A stretch of 64,000 nt of DNA from Microbacterium sp. SORGH_AS_0862 (GTDB lineage Bacteria; Actinomycetota; Actinomycetes; Actinomycetales; Microbacteriaceae), in NCBI RefSeq assembly GCF_030818795.1, contig NZ_JAUTAY010000001.1, positions 3,038,001 through 3,102,000 on the forward strand. The letters run 5' to 3'. The translations under genes and the position numbers were made by a program. The notes under the pieces were generated by a model that worked only from the letters and a program-made list of their open reading frames with translations, searched no databases and was not told where the DNA came from. Within the stretch, counting starts at the first letter, position 1; each line of letters starts with the position of its first letter. This document shows positions 24,582-32,841 of the stretch, piece after piece.

Positions 24582-24626
24582 TCGAACGATGGGTCCGCGC
24601 CGCACGCACGTAGGCGGCGTCGCCCG

Positions 24627-24987
24627 ATGACCCGTCCGAACCTCCTCGTCACGAACCTGTTGACCAACGCGATCAAGTTCTCGCCCGAGCAGGGGGCGAT
24701 CCGTGTGACGGCGGGGCCCATCGGCCACGCCGCGCTCCTCGAGATCGAAGACCACGGGCCCGGCATCAGCGAACAGGACAGGGCCCGCGTCTTCGAACGG
24801 TTCTATCGCAGCCCGCAGCCCGCAAGCCGTAAGCGACGGCGTTCCGGGCTCGGGGATCGGTCTGTCGGTGGCTCAGGCGCTGGCGGGCGCGATGGGCGGC
24901 GCGATCGTGCTGTCGGAGGGGGAGGGAGGCGGAACCCTTGCCGCCCTCCGACTCCCGCTCTCGGAAGAGCCTCTCAGCGAGCGCTGA
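24627..24987 (+). pseudogene. Histidine-kinase C-terminal remnant with frameshift
   Basis: Only the ATP-binding end of a sensor kinase remains: the N box 'NLLTNAIKFSPEQG', then the G1 region 'EDHGPGISEQDRARVFERFY'. The G2 region 'GVPGSGIGLSVAQALAG' and the end 'GGGTLAALRLPLSEE' are in the next frame. The frames switch at a 7-bp tandem duplication, CGCAGCC at 24807-24813 and again at 24814-24820; removing one copy restores the usual 'YRSPQAVSDGVPGSG' reading. Sensor, HAMP and phosphoacceptor domains are missing, so this is a decayed fragment. Its end overlaps the SIMPL gene by 14 bp. Confidence 0.85.
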
Positions 24988-25621
24988 ACCGGGCCTCGAC
25001 TCCGACTGAGACGACGACCTCGTCCGGGCGCACCACGACGGCGCCGTCCGCAGCCGCAGACTTCATCATCATCGGTCCCGCCGTCGCCGAGTCGGATGAC
25101 AGGAGCCCCGCGTCCGCGACCTCGATCGCGCTCACGTGGTGCAGGCCGAGGGATGCGGCGTACGAGCGCGCACGGGCGACCGCATCCTCCACCGCGGCAC
25201 GCGCGACCCGATCACGCGCTTCACGATCGGTGCCCTCGCGCAGTCGCCAATCGATGCCGTCCAACTGGACGGCGGGATCTGCGGTGGCGGTGTCGATCCA
25301 CGCGGACAAGGCGTCCGCGTCGTCGAACACGGCGCGGAACTCCAGTGAGGCGTGGTGTACGGGGTCGAGGCGGCTGCCGTCGGCTCCCCACGGGCGATCC
25401 GTGAAGACGTGAGCGCGGGAGCTGGTCCAGGACACGAGGCCGCCCGAGCCCTCTTGTGCGTCGAGCTGGTCGCGCAGCCGCTGACCGGATGCGGCAAGCC
25501 GGGCCATCGCCTCGCCGCGGTCGGGATGCTCGACACGCACGCCGACCCGGGCGACGCCCTCTTCGGCGGGGATGCGGTCCTCATGGGATCCGCGGACCGT
25601 GATCGTGACGTCCTCGCTCAT
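24974..25621 (-). CDS. SIMPL (DUF541) domain protein
   Basis: The 215-residue product begins 'MSEDVTITVRGSHEDRIPAE' and shows the SIMPL/YggE pattern of a beta-strand start, a central 'YAASLGLHHVSAIEVADAG' and a late 'VVVRPDEVVVSVGVEARF'. YggE-like proteins are linked to oxidative-stress protection, but their biochemical role is unclear. There is no signal peptide, so it is probably cytoplasmic, unlike E. coli YggE. A longer upstream frame exists but would overlap the siderophore-interacting gene. Confidence 0.8.
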   Translation of the reverse strand: MSEDVTITVRGSHEDRIPAEEGVARVGVRVEHPDRGEAMARLAASGQRLRDQLDAQEGSGGLVSWTSSRAHVFTDRPWGADGSRLDPVHHASLEFRAVFDDADALSAWIDTATADPAVQLDGIDWRLREGTDREARDRVARAAVEDAVARARSYAASLGLHHVSAIEVADAGLLSSDSATAGPMMMKSAAADGAVVVRPDEVVVSVGVEARFSAR

Positions 25622-25641
25622 GCCGGACAGCCTACGAAGGT

Positions 25642-26457
25642 TCAGTCGGGAAAGATCTGGCCGACGGGGAGTCGCTTCTCGGCTTGGAAGGTGTCTTCGC
25701 TGCGCCCGTACGCCCAATAGGCGGACAGGGAGAGGTCGCGGCGGTCGACGCCGCGTTCCGCGAAGACCGCCCGCAGCCTCTTCATCGCCTCCCGCTCTCC
25801 ATGGGCGAAGACCTGGACGCGACCCGAAGGCCAGGTCGTATTCAGGACGGCGTCGACCAGAAGCGAACCGGGGGAGTCGTGATCCTCGTCGACCCAAATG
25901 ACGTCCACGGTGTCGGGCAATGGGATGCGGTGGGCCGCTGACCGCGTCTCGACGATGGCCGTGGCATGTGCGCCTTCAGGCAGGACTTCCACCGCGGCGG
26001 CGATCGCCGGGAGGGCCGACTCGTCGCCGACGAGGAACACGTGGTCGGCCGCGGGGTCGGGGCGGAATCCGCCGCCGGGTCCCGCGAAGGTGAGGAGGTC
26101 GCCGGGTCGGGCCGCGGCCGCCCATCGCCCCGCGACGCCTGTGTCGCCGTGGGTGACCACATCGATGTCGAGTGTGCGCGCCACGTGGTCCACGCTGCGC
26201 ACCGTGTAGGTGCGGACGCTCGGCAACTGTTCGAAGGGGATGCGCTCACGCAGCTCCGCCATGTCGAACGGCGGCACGAGGTCGCTGCCTGTCGGTGGGA
26301 TGTGGAGCTTCACATACTTGTCGGTCTCGTCGCGGTCGATGAATGCGTCGAATCCACCTCCGCCGAGGGTCACACGCACCATCCCCGGAGTCAGCAGCAC
26401 GGTGCGGATGACCTCGAGCGTCACCTGCGGACGGGGAGGGCGGCGGGGAGCGGTCAT
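25642..26457 (-). CDS. Siderophore-interacting protein (ViuB/SIP family)
   Basis: The 271-residue protein has a flavin-binding barrel (about 1-120) with the 'RTYTVRSVD' FAD motif and 'GDTGVAGRWAAAARPGD', then a NAD(P)-binding domain with 'FLVGDESALPAIAAAVEVLP' and the late 'SAYWAYGRSEDTFQAEKR'. SIP proteins reduce ferric siderophores in the cytoplasm to free iron. No siderophore transporter is adjacent. It lies 20 bp upstream of the SIMPL gene and is probably co-transcribed with it. Confidence 0.92.
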   Translation of the reverse strand: MTAPRRPPRPQVTLEVIRTVLLTPGMVRVTLGGGGFDAFIDRDETDKYVKLHIPPTGSDLVPPFDMAELRERIPFEQLPSVRTYTVRSVDHVARTLDIDVVTHGDTGVAGRWAAAARPGDLLTFAGPGGGFRPDPAADHVFLVGDESALPAIAAAVEVLPEGAHATAIVETRSAAHRIPLPDTVDVIWVDEDHDSPGSLLVDAVLNTTWPSGRVQVFAHGEREAMKRLRAVFAERGVDRRDLSLSAYWAYGRSEDTFQAEKRLPVGQIFPD

Positions 26458-26524
26458 CCTTCGATGCTATCCACGGCGGTGCAGCCGAGGGCCCGAGGGA
26501 ATGGCGACAGGACCGCATCCGTTG

Positions 26525-26530
26525 TAGTCT
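26525..26530 (+). promoter_or_regulatory. Probable ssrA -10 box
   Basis: TAGTCT lies 75 bp upstream of the mature tmRNA 5' end, in the gap between the divergent siderophore-interacting gene and ssrA. The implied precursor carries a leader of about 68 nt to be removed by RNase P. A good -35 box is not obvious. Confidence 0.4.
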
Positions 26531-26604
26531 GTGATGCTCCCGGGTTCCACCCGTGAGGTGACAACTCCACAGAGCGACAATGGTTCCTTCACCGAAGGGT
26601 TCAC

Positions 26605-26974
26605 GGGGATGATCGGTTTCGACATCGCCTGCGAATCGCCGAGAAGCGGGCCGAGGATGCAGGGTTATCTCGTAAACGCTCCCTGTAAACCAATAAGTGC
26701 CGAATCCAAGCGCACTGACTTCGCCCTCGCTGCCTAAGCGAGCCCGATAGTCCGTCAGACCGTGTGTGATCCCGCCACGGACCCTGGCGTCATCTAGGGA
26801 TCTTGCTACGTACCGGCGTCTGGACGGTGCGTGGGACTCTTCCCAGGCTGGGTTCGTCGACTTATGTGTCTGTGCTAAAAGTCGGAGCCGAGCAGAACGT
26901 CTCCACAGACTGCGCCCGGAGAAGCCGCCGTATCACAGCGATGGACGGGGGTTCGATTCCCCCCATCTCCACCA
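26605..26974 (+). ncRNA. ssrA: Transfer-messenger RNA (ssrA)
   Basis: The tRNA-like ends pair as GGGGATG (26605-26611) with CATCTCC (26964-26970), followed by A and an encoded CCA; the T arm GGGGG-TTCGATT-CCCCC is intact. The tag frame resumes at GCC 26699 and reads AESKRTDFALAA, then TAA (26735-26737), close to the tags of Microbacteriaceae. With SmpB it frees stalled ribosomes and marks the unfinished protein for proteolysis by its C-terminal ALAA. Length is 370 nt. A 9-bp-stem terminator follows at 26998-27025. Confidence 0.97.
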
Positions 26975-26997
26975 ACCGTTGTTGCTCACGCGAGTTC

Positions 26998-27025
26998 GAG
27001 AGGCCGTCCTTCGGGGCGGCCTCTC
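26998..27025 (+). terminator. ssrA terminator
   Basis: GAGAGGCCG and CGGCCTCTC form a 9-bp stem with a 10-base loop, followed by TTCGTTCTCC. It lies 23 bp after the tmRNA CCA end. Confidence 0.75.
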
Positions 27026-27071
27026 TTCGTTCTCCTCGTCTATCGCAGTGAAGATGCGGGGCAAGTCCTTG

Positions 27072-27089
27072 ACCTCAAGCGCTTGAGGT
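27072..27089 (+). promoter_or_regulatory. MerR-type operator in the promoter spacer
   Basis: ACCTCAAGCGCTTGAGGT is a perfect 18-bp palindrome that overlaps a TTGACC -35 box (27069-27074). It closely resembles the SoxR/MerR-family operator pattern, in which the regulator untwists an overlong spacer. It lies 16 bp upstream of the MerR ATG and is the likely autoregulatory site for the MerR-SDR operon. Confidence 0.75.
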
Positions 27090-27105
27090 GTGGTCCCATG
27101 CCTGC

Positions 27106-27546
27106 ATGAGCACAATGACGATGCAAGAAGCGTCGCGTCGGACCGGACTCAGCGGACCCACTCTCCGGTACTACGAGGAGGTCGGGTTGATCGGTTCGAT
27201 CGCGCGTGACGACAGCAGCGGCCACCGCCGCTACACAGAGCACGACGTCGACGACCTCCAGGCGCTCGCATGTCTCAGAGCGATGGGCGTCGGGATCGAA
27301 GACATGCGCACCTACCAGAGCAACCGTGCGCGCGGCGCGGTCGCTGCGACAGAGCAGCGGGATCTCCTCCTCAGGCACGCCGTCAGGATCGAGGCCGAGA
27401 TGGAGACGCTGAAGGTGCATCTCGAGTATCTCCGCGCCAAGGCATCTCTTTGGGACGCGCGAGCGATCGGTGACGCCGATGACGAGATGCGAGCGAACTC
27501 GCGTGTGCAACAGGTGCTCCCGAAGCTTGCGGCGTCGCTGCGATGA
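27106..27546 (+). CDS. MerR-family regulator
   Basis: From ATG 27106 the 146-residue product has an N-terminal MerR winged helix ('MQEASRRTGLSGPTLRYYEE', 'SSGHRRYTEHDVDDLQALAC') and a dimerising coiled coil (about 85-125). There is no cysteine cluster for metal binding, so it is probably a small-molecule sensor of the YyaN/AdhR type. The stop overlaps the ATG of the SDR gene by 4 bp, and a palindromic operator lies just upstream, so both genes are under its control. Confidence 0.9.
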   Translation: MSTMTMQEASRRTGLSGPTLRYYEEVGLIGSIARDDSSGHRRYTEHDVDDLQALACLRAMGVGIEDMRTYQSNRARGAVAATEQRDLLLRHAVRIEAEMETLKVHLEYLRAKASLWDARAIGDADDEMRANSRVQQVLPKLAASLR

Positions 27547-28504
27547 GCACGGTGCTCGTGACCGGCGGCTCCGGCTATCTGGGCGCACGGCTGATATCCG
27601 ACCTGCTGGTCTCGGGTGTCAGTGTGCGCGCGACGGTCCGCTCACTGGATGCAGAGACCGAGCTGCGAGCGGCCGTGCGCCGCGGCGGCGCGGACGACGC
27701 CGGGCTCGAGCTGACTGTGGCATCCCTGACCGAGAACGCGGGCTGGTCGGACGCGGTGTCGGGCGTCGATGGCGTCTATCACCTCGCTTCCCCGATGATC
27801 CAGACGGATGATGCCGACGAGGTCGTGCGACCCGCGTGGGATGGGGCGCTTCGCGTTCTCCGGGCTGCGCGCGACGAGGGTGTGCGTCGGGTCGTGTTGA
27901 CATCGTCGTTTGCTGCCGTGGGCTACTCGCCGAAGCCCGTCCGTGACTTCACCGAGCAAGACTGGACGGATCCCCACACCCCGGGCTGCCCGCCTACCCA
28001 CTCTCGAAGGTGGTTGCGGAGCGCGCGGCCTGGGATTTCATCGAGCGAGAGGCCGCAGCGACCGAACTCGTGGTGCTCAATCCGACCTGGATCGCCGGTC
28101 CGACACTGACGGCGAAGGCGCGATCCTTCCTGCAGGTGTTCACCGCCATGCTCGGCGGACACATGGCGTTCACGCCTCGCCAGCGCTTCGGCATCGCCGA
28201 CGTCCGCGACGTGGCCGATGCCCATCGAGCGGCCATGGTCGAGCCGGGCGCCGCGGGCAAGCGCCACCTGGTCCTCGCCGACGGGCCGACGACGACCTTC
28301 CTCGAGGTCGCCGAGACGCTCCGCGACAGCCTCGGACGTGCTGCCGCACTCGTCCCGACGCGCGAAGCAGCCGGGGAGGAGCTGCCGCCGCTGGTGATCC
28401 ACAACGAGCTGGCCAAAGCAGAACTGGGTCTGCGTCCGCGGCCGGTGCGAGACACCATCGTGGAGACCGCCCGAAGCCTTCAGGAGCTCGGAATGCTCGA
28501 CTGA
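27543..28504 (+). pseudogene. NAD-dependent epimerase/SDR, frameshifted
   Basis: An extended-SDR reductase of about 320 residues is split in two frames. The first (27543 onward) holds the NAD motif 'VLVTGGSGYLGARLISDLL' and 'GVYHLASPM' up to 'DPHTPG'. The second holds 'AYPLSKVVAERAAWDFI', with the catalytic YxxxK, and the rest to 28504. The switch is at GGG 27983-27985; one extra G there would restore 'TPGLPAYPLSK'. This may be a real 1-nt deletion or a sequencing error. The family includes dihydroflavonol-reductase-like and aldehyde reductases. It is co-transcribed with the MerR gene. Confidence 0.85.
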
Positions 28505-28566
28505 CGGGTGTCTTAGGGTGGAAGAGACCGCGCCGCTGGGGAGATGCGGTCTGACTGGAGAGATTC

Positions 28567-29529
28567 ATGCCGTCAGCGACAAAGAACGTCGGGATCATTC
28601 TGCCTCGCGACCTGCCTGTCCCGGAGGTCCTGGACTTCGCTCGGAGCGCCGAGGATGCAGGCTTCGACGAGGTCTGGGTCGTGGAGGATCTCGGCTACCG
28701 CGGCGGGATCGCGCAGGCGGCATCGGTGCTCGCGGTCACGTCCCACGTGACGGTCGGGGTGGGGATCCTGCCCGCCGCCGTGCGGAACGTCGCCTTCGCG
28801 GCGATGGAGATCGCGACGCTCGCGCAGTTGTACCCGGGACGCGTCGTCGTCGGCATCGGTCACGGGATGCCGGGCTGGCTGACGTCGGTCGGTGCGTGGC
28901 CCCAGAAGCCGCTGACGTTCCTCCGCGAGTACGTCGTCGCCCTCCGGACGCTCCTGGAGGGTGCGGAGGGGCCGAAGCGCGGCACGTACGTCGATGTAGA
29001 AGGACTGCGTCTGAGTGAGGTCCCGGAGATTCTTCCGCCCCTCGTGCTCGGCGTTCGCGGGCCGAAGTCGCTCGCGGCGGTCGGTGAGATCGCGGATGGT
29101 GTGGTGCTCGCCGAACCCGCTGCGCCTGAGTACATCGCTCACGCCCTGGCGCAGATCGGCGACGTCGAAGCCCGCGTGATCACATACGATCTGGCGGTCG
29201 TTGCGGATACGACGGATGCGGCGCAGGCGATCGTCCGGCCGGCTCTGGCCGTCCTGGCCGAGAGCGACTGGCGGCCCCACCTTCTCCCTCTGCCGTACGC
29301 GGAAGAGCTTCTGCAGCGCGCGGCGGAACTTCCCGTCGATACCTTCACCCAGACCATTCCTGCGGAGTGGGTGGCGGAGCTCACCCTGTCGGGCACGGTC
29401 GACGAGGTGCGCGCGGGCATCCGGCGGCGTCACGATGCCGGTGCGACCACCGTCGTCTTCATCCCGGTGGGGGAGGATCCGAGCGCGGCGATTCAGGCTC
29501 TCGCCGAAGCTCTTCCCGTGCGGAGCTGA
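28567..29529 (+). CDS. LLM-class flavin-dependent oxidoreductase
   Basis: The 320-residue protein has the luciferase-like barrel start 'VGIILPRDLPVPEVLDFARS', then 'DEVWVVEDLGYRGG', 'VTVGVGILPAAVRN', 'GRVVVGIGHGMPGWL' and 'LVLGVRGPKSLAAVGEIADG'. Members use F420 or FMN to reduce or oxidise varied substrates, and many actinobacterial ones use F420. The substrate is not deducible. A GAGAGA ribosome site lies just upstream of ATG 28567, and the desaturase gene converges on it. Confidence 0.85.
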   Translation: MPSATKNVGIILPRDLPVPEVLDFARSAEDAGFDEVWVVEDLGYRGGIAQAASVLAVTSHVTVGVGILPAAVRNVAFAAMEIATLAQLYPGRVVVGIGHGMPGWLTSVGAWPQKPLTFLREYVVALRTLLEGAEGPKRGTYVDVEGLRLSEVPEILPPLVLGVRGPKSLAAVGEIADGVVLAEPAAPEYIAHALAQIGDVEARVITYDLAVVADTTDAAQAIVRPALAVLAESDWRPHLLPLPYAEELLQRAAELPVDTFTQTIPAEWVAELTLSGTVDEVRAGIRRRHDAGATTVVFIPVGEDPSAAIQALAEALPVRS

Positions 29530-29556
29530 CGCCGGGGCGCCCGGACTCGGCAGGCC

Positions 29557-30675
29557 TCACACTCGCCGGTACTGGGCCGTCACGGGGCAGTCGAACGGGT
29601 CGCCGGCCGCGAGGCCGACGCGGTTGAGGTACTCGATGACGATCGCGTACGAACGCAGGAGCGACGTCTCCGTATAGGGCACATCGTTCGCGCTGCAGAA
29701 GTCCCGCACGATCTCGCGGGTCTTCGCCAGGTGCGGGCGCGCCATGCTCGGGAAGAGATGGTGTTCGACCTGGTAATTGAGTCCGCCCATGAGGGCGGTG
29801 GCCCACCATCCGCCGCGGATGTTGCGCGACGTACGAACCTGCTTCGAGAAGAAGTCGAGTTTCGCGTCCGGATCGATCACGGGCATGCCCTTGTGGTTCG
29901 GTGCGAACGACGCACCCATGTACACGCCGAAGACGGCGAACATGACGCCCAGGAAGGCGAAGGCCATCCCCACGGGGAGCACCAGGAAGACAGCAGCCAA
30001 GATGATCGCAAAACGTCCACCGATCAGGGCGAGCTCAGTGCCGCGACCCTTGATCGGTCCACGCGACAGCAGATGCTTCACGCTCAGGAAATGCAGGTTC
30101 AACCCCTCGAGCGTCAGCAGCGGGAAGAAGAACCACCCTTGTTTGCGCGTGATGACGCGGCGGAGACCGCGCGCTGCGGCCGCATCCACATCGAGGAAAG
30201 AGATCGTGTCGACCTCGATGTCGGGGTCTTTGCCGACGCGGTTCGGGTTCGCGTGGTGACGGCTGTGCTTGGAGTCCCACCACGAGTAGCTGGTGCCGAC
30301 GATGCCGATGAGGACGCGGGCGAGCCGGTCGTTGGCGGGACCCGTCGTCAGGATCTGGCGGTGTGCTGCCTCGTGGCCGAGGAAGGCCACCTGGGTGAAG
30401 ATCACGCCGAGGGCCGCTGCGATCAGCAGCTGGAACCAGCTGTCGCCCAAGAGGATGAAGCCGGCGACGGCCCCACCGAAGGCGAGGGCGAGTGCGACGC
30501 CGACGAGGGCGTAGAACCAGGCGGCGCGCCGCAGAAGTCCGGTCTCTCGCACCACCTCCGAAACCTGGCTGTATGCCCGGGTGATCGGCGGGAAGTCTTC
30601 TTTTCGGGCGTAGGTCTGGCGAACCGGACCGAGAGTAGCGAGGGGGGATGCGAGCGTGGCGGAGATGAGGGACAT
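29557..30675 (-). CDS. Membrane fatty-acid desaturase
   Basis: From ATG 30675 the product has 372 residues and carries the three histidine boxes of acyl-lipid desaturases: HEAAH, HSRHH and QVEHH, which bind the di-iron centre. Hydrophobic pairs at about 55-100 and 200-250 anchor it in the membrane. It introduces a double bond into membrane fatty acids and so raises fluidity in the cold. Its position next to a cold-shock gene, although divergent, fits that role. An in-frame start at 30834 would add a tail with no support. Confidence 0.92.
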   Translation of the reverse strand: MSLISATLASPLATLGPVRQTYARKEDFPPITRAYSQVSEVVRETGLLRRAAWFYALVGVALALAFGGAVAGFILLGDSWFQLLIAAALGVIFTQVAFLGHEAAHRQILTTGPANDRLARVLIGIVGTSYSWWDSKHSRHHANPNRVGKDPDIEVDTISFLDVDAAAARGLRRVITRKQGWFFFPLLTLEGLNLHFLSVKHLLSRGPIKGRGTELALIGGRFAIILAAVFLVLPVGMAFAFLGVMFAVFGVYMGASFAPNHKGMPVIDPDAKLDFFSKQVRTSRNIRGGWWATALMGGLNYQVEHHLFPSMARPHLAKTREIVRDFCSANDVPYTETSLLRSYAIVIEYLNRVGLAAGDPFDCPVTAQYRRV

Positions 30676-31305
30676 CCGTCCTTTGTGGCGGCCGCCGTGG
30701 GCCGTCGATTCGAGCCCTCGACGAATGCCGAAGCCTGGGGCCCACGCTAATCGCGGCCGCATGCCGCACGCTGTATGTAGCCGGTGCATCGTCTGCAGAT
30801 GCGCACAATCGAGGCGGATGCTAGACTGAAGCAACCCCGCAACCGGGGCAGCAGGTGAGTAACAGATGTCGGCTCATGGAAGAGCGACGTTCTTCTCTAC
30901 CGAAGCAACCGCACCTCGGGTGCCTCTGATCCTTCTCGTGTGCAGCGTCCGCGAGTCCTGAAAGTTCTTGTGTTTATCCCCATCCCCACCGGTCCTGAGA
31001 CCGCGACGGCGCCTGTGTGGCGCCAGGCCGACGACGCCGTTTTCGTGGCGACCATCGCCGGCGAGTACGCCGGCTTCGTGGAGTCCATCGACGACGTCCA
31101 TGTCGCGCACAGCGCGCTCGGTGAGTGCGTCGGTGTCTTCGCGGAGCAGGAGGACGCTTTCGTCGCCGTGGTAGCGGCACGGACGTTTTCCGCATACGCT
31201 CGCGAACACGCGGACAAGTTCCGCGTCCCACATCGTCCGTTCCGTAGACATAGGAACGGCACACCCGGTCGCCCCGGCGGCCAAAACAACAGAAGGAAAG
31301 ACACG
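30676..31305 (+). promoter_or_regulatory. Long leader of the cold-shock gene, with possible small ORFs
   Basis: A TAGACT -10 box near 30822 suggests a leader of about 470 nt before the csp ATG. It holds short hairpins (ACCCCG-CAA-CCGGGG near 30835; GCACC-TCG-GGTGC near 30911) and a 31-codon frame at 30866-30961 after a GCAGGTGAG site. A longer frame from GTG 30940 runs without a stop into csp. Long structured leaders are known to control csp mRNA stability and translation in the cold. Confidence 0.5.
30940..31305 (+). CDS. Possible small protein in frame with the cold-shock gene
   Basis: The frame has no stop between GTG 30940 and the csp start 122 codons later. From about 31012 to 31174 the codons show strong GC at third positions and read like a protein ('[20 protein letters not shown]', then '[20 protein letters not shown]'). 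The last 40 codons before csp look like non-coding leader (basic, low codon bias). It could be a separate small gene that lost its stop, a fused N-terminal domain of the csp product, or chance. The start codon is uncertain. Confidence 0.35.
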
Positions 31306-31509
31306 ATGGCCACTGGCACCGTGAAATGGTTCAACTCCGAGAAGGGCTACGGCTTCATCGCTCCCGATGACGGCTCCGCCGATCTCTTCGCACACTTCAG
31401 CGCGATCGCTGGCAACGGCTTCAAGGAGCTCCGCGAAGACCAGAAGGTCGAGTTCGACGCCGAGCAGGGCCCCAAGGGCATGCAGGCCGCGAACATCCGG
31501 GCACTCTGA
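31306..31509 (+). CDS. Cold-shock protein (CspA family)
   Basis: The 67-residue product is a complete cold-shock domain with RNA-binding motifs RNP1 'KGYGFI' and RNP2-like 'DLFAHF' after 'GTVKWFNSE'. It binds single-stranded RNA and DNA and melts RNA structure. The ATG at 31306 follows AGAAGGAAAG. A strong terminator lies 16 bp after the stop. The long leader upstream suggests post-transcriptional cold control. Confidence 0.96.
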   Translation: MATGTVKWFNSEKGYGFIAPDDGSADLFAHFSAIAGNGFKELREDQKVEFDAEQGPKGMQAANIRAL

Positions 31510-31524
31510 CGACTCGTCGTCTCA

Positions 31525-31557
31525 GAAGGCCCCCGCAGCACGGCTGTGGGGGCCTTC
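31525..31557 (+). terminator. csp terminator
   Basis: GAAGGCCCCC and GGGGGCCTTC form a 10-bp stem around a GC-rich loop, extended by a partly paired GCAG/CTGT. It follows the csp stop by 16 bp. Confidence 0.75.
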
Positions 31558-31652
31558 GTCGTGGGATCGGGTGGCTCGGATTCGTGAGAACATGTGCTTC
31601 GGGGTCCGCCCGATGACGCACGATGTGCATGATGATGCGCGGGAGGAAGGCC

Positions 31653-31997
31653 ATGCCGTTTCGAAGCCTTGAGATGCTCGAGTCCTGGCTCGTCGAGTTC
31701 CGTGAACTCGGATATCCGATCGCAGGCACGGTGAAGGTCATCCCTCAGGACAGTGAGTTCGGCAGCGATACCGGCCTCGTCGGTGTTCGTCTGATGAATG
31801 CGCAGACGGTCACCTACATCCAACCGGACGAGACGGGCTCCACGACGTGGGTCGTCACCTTCGAAGCGCGCGACACGGAGCTTCAGCTGGATGCGGCCGG
31901 TGCCTTCCGTCTCTCCATGGAACTCGCCATGGTCTCGGCCCTGTGCACGTTCCTTCAAACGAAGTCGAAGGCGTACCTGGCGAACCTCGCTGTGTGA
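31653..31997 (+). CDS. Unknown conserved-looking protein, 114 residues
   Basis: ATG 31653 follows GGGAGGAAGG. The product has a helical N-terminus ('RSLEMLESWLVEFRELGYPI'), a beta-rich middle with 'TGLVGVRLMNAQTVTYIQPD' and 'TTWVVTFEARDTELQLD', and a C-terminal helix. No family is recognised and no signal peptide is present. It converges on the MarR gene with a 1-bp gap. Confidence 0.6.
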   Translation: MPFRSLEMLESWLVEFRELGYPIAGTVKVIPQDSEFGSDTGLVGVRLMNAQTVTYIQPDETGSTTWVVTFEARDTELQLDAAGAFRLSMELAMVSALCTFLQTKSKAYLANLAV

Positions 31998-31998
31998 C

Positions 31999-32448
31999 TC
32001 ATGCGCTCTGCGCGACGCTCTCTTCGGTGAGATGGGTCAGCAGGGCGGCGAGTTCGTCGGAGCGCGCGCCGAGGTTCGCCTCCACCGCCCGCTCGAAACG
32101 ACGGTCGAACGCGGTCAGGGCGGACCAGGGCTCGGCCGTCAGATCCACTGTGGCGGTGATGTGGTTGCCGCGCCGGTCCTCGGCATCCGAGTCTCGACGG
32201 GCAAGTCCGCGCTCGACGAGGCGATCGACGAGGGACGTGACACCGGCCGATGTGATGCCGAGATAGTCCCGCAGAGCGGAGGGGCGAACACCGGGGTTGT
32301 CGACGACGAAAAGAAGTGCGCGAGCGTCGACTTCGCTGATGCGAAGCTCTTTGCGCGCGGCGACGAGCGCGTCGTTCCGGGCAGCCGAGTAGGCGTTCAG
32401 GGCGCGCGAGAGTTTCGAGGTCGAGGCGGCTTCGCTGGACATCCGCAT
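31999..32448 (-). CDS. MarR-family regulator
   Basis: The 149-residue product has a typical MarR winged helix: 'VDARALLFVVDNPGVRPSAL', 'YLGITSAGVTSLVDRLVERG', then the DxRG-type wing 'DAEDRRGNHITATV'. Flanking helices form the dimer. The 200-bp region upstream is unusually AT-rich around 32500-32560, with several TTAG/CTAA elements, and probably holds its promoter and operator. Its target may be the divergent small genes beyond. Confidence 0.85.
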   Translation of the reverse strand: MRMSSEAASTSKLSRALNAYSAARNDALVAARKELRISEVDARALLFVVDNPGVRPSALRDYLGITSAGVTSLVDRLVERGLARRDSDAEDRRGNHITATVDLTAEPWSALTAFDRRFERAVEANLGARSDELAALLTHLTEESVAQSA

Positions 32449-32647
32449 AGTCCTCCGTCGGTCGGGTAGTACCGCTGGACAGCTTAGCCAGGCCTCCAGG
32501 TTTATTTAGCCATGTAACTAATATGAGGGATATCTCATATAGGTAGCTAAAATCGCGAACTACCTGATAGCGTCATCTGCAGAACGACATGGAGGCCGCG
32601 GGCCGGGCGAAAGTCCGGATCGTCGCAGATTTCGGCTTGGGGGAGAC
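32449..32647. promoter_or_regulatory. AT-rich divergent regulatory region
   Basis: The segment around 32505-32565 is far more AT-rich than its surroundings and includes TTTATTTAGCCATG and TATGAGGGATATCTCATA (near 32522-32539), the latter an almost perfect dyad. It separates the MarR gene from a plus-strand operon, so it is a good candidate for MarR binding and horizontally acquired promoter DNA. Confidence 0.45.
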
Positions 32648-32815
32648 ATGGCTGTTGCATCATCCGCGTGGGCTTCCGAAGCCTCGCGCAGACGCTCGAC
32701 ATTCGTGCCGCCTCCTCGCGGGGGGTTGCGTTCGGCATCGCAGGTCGCGTTCGTCGCCTCGTGCGTGGTCGCCGCCTCCGCATCCGTCGCGCTGGGTGCG
32801 CTCGCGCTCGTCTGA
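32648..32815 (+). CDS. 55-residue single-pass membrane peptide
   Basis: ATG 32648 is preceded by GGGGGAG. The product has a Ser/Arg-rich N-terminus ending in 'PPPRGGLRSAS' and one hydrophobic segment at about residues 32-55 ('VAFVASCVVAASASVALGAL'), then the stop. It ends 26 bp before the next gene and may be co-transcribed. No family is recognised. The strong ribosome site and clean membrane segment are the only support. Confidence 0.45.
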   Translation: MAVASSAWASEASRRRSTFVPPPRGGLRSASQVAFVASCVVAASASVALGALALV

Positions 32816-32841
32816 CATACCGACTCAGGGGAAGGGACACC

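Noticed and set aside
22959..24755. 598-codon minus-strand ORF over ftsX and smpB
   Set aside because: It is antisense to well-established genes and has Asp/Arg/His-rich mirror composition.
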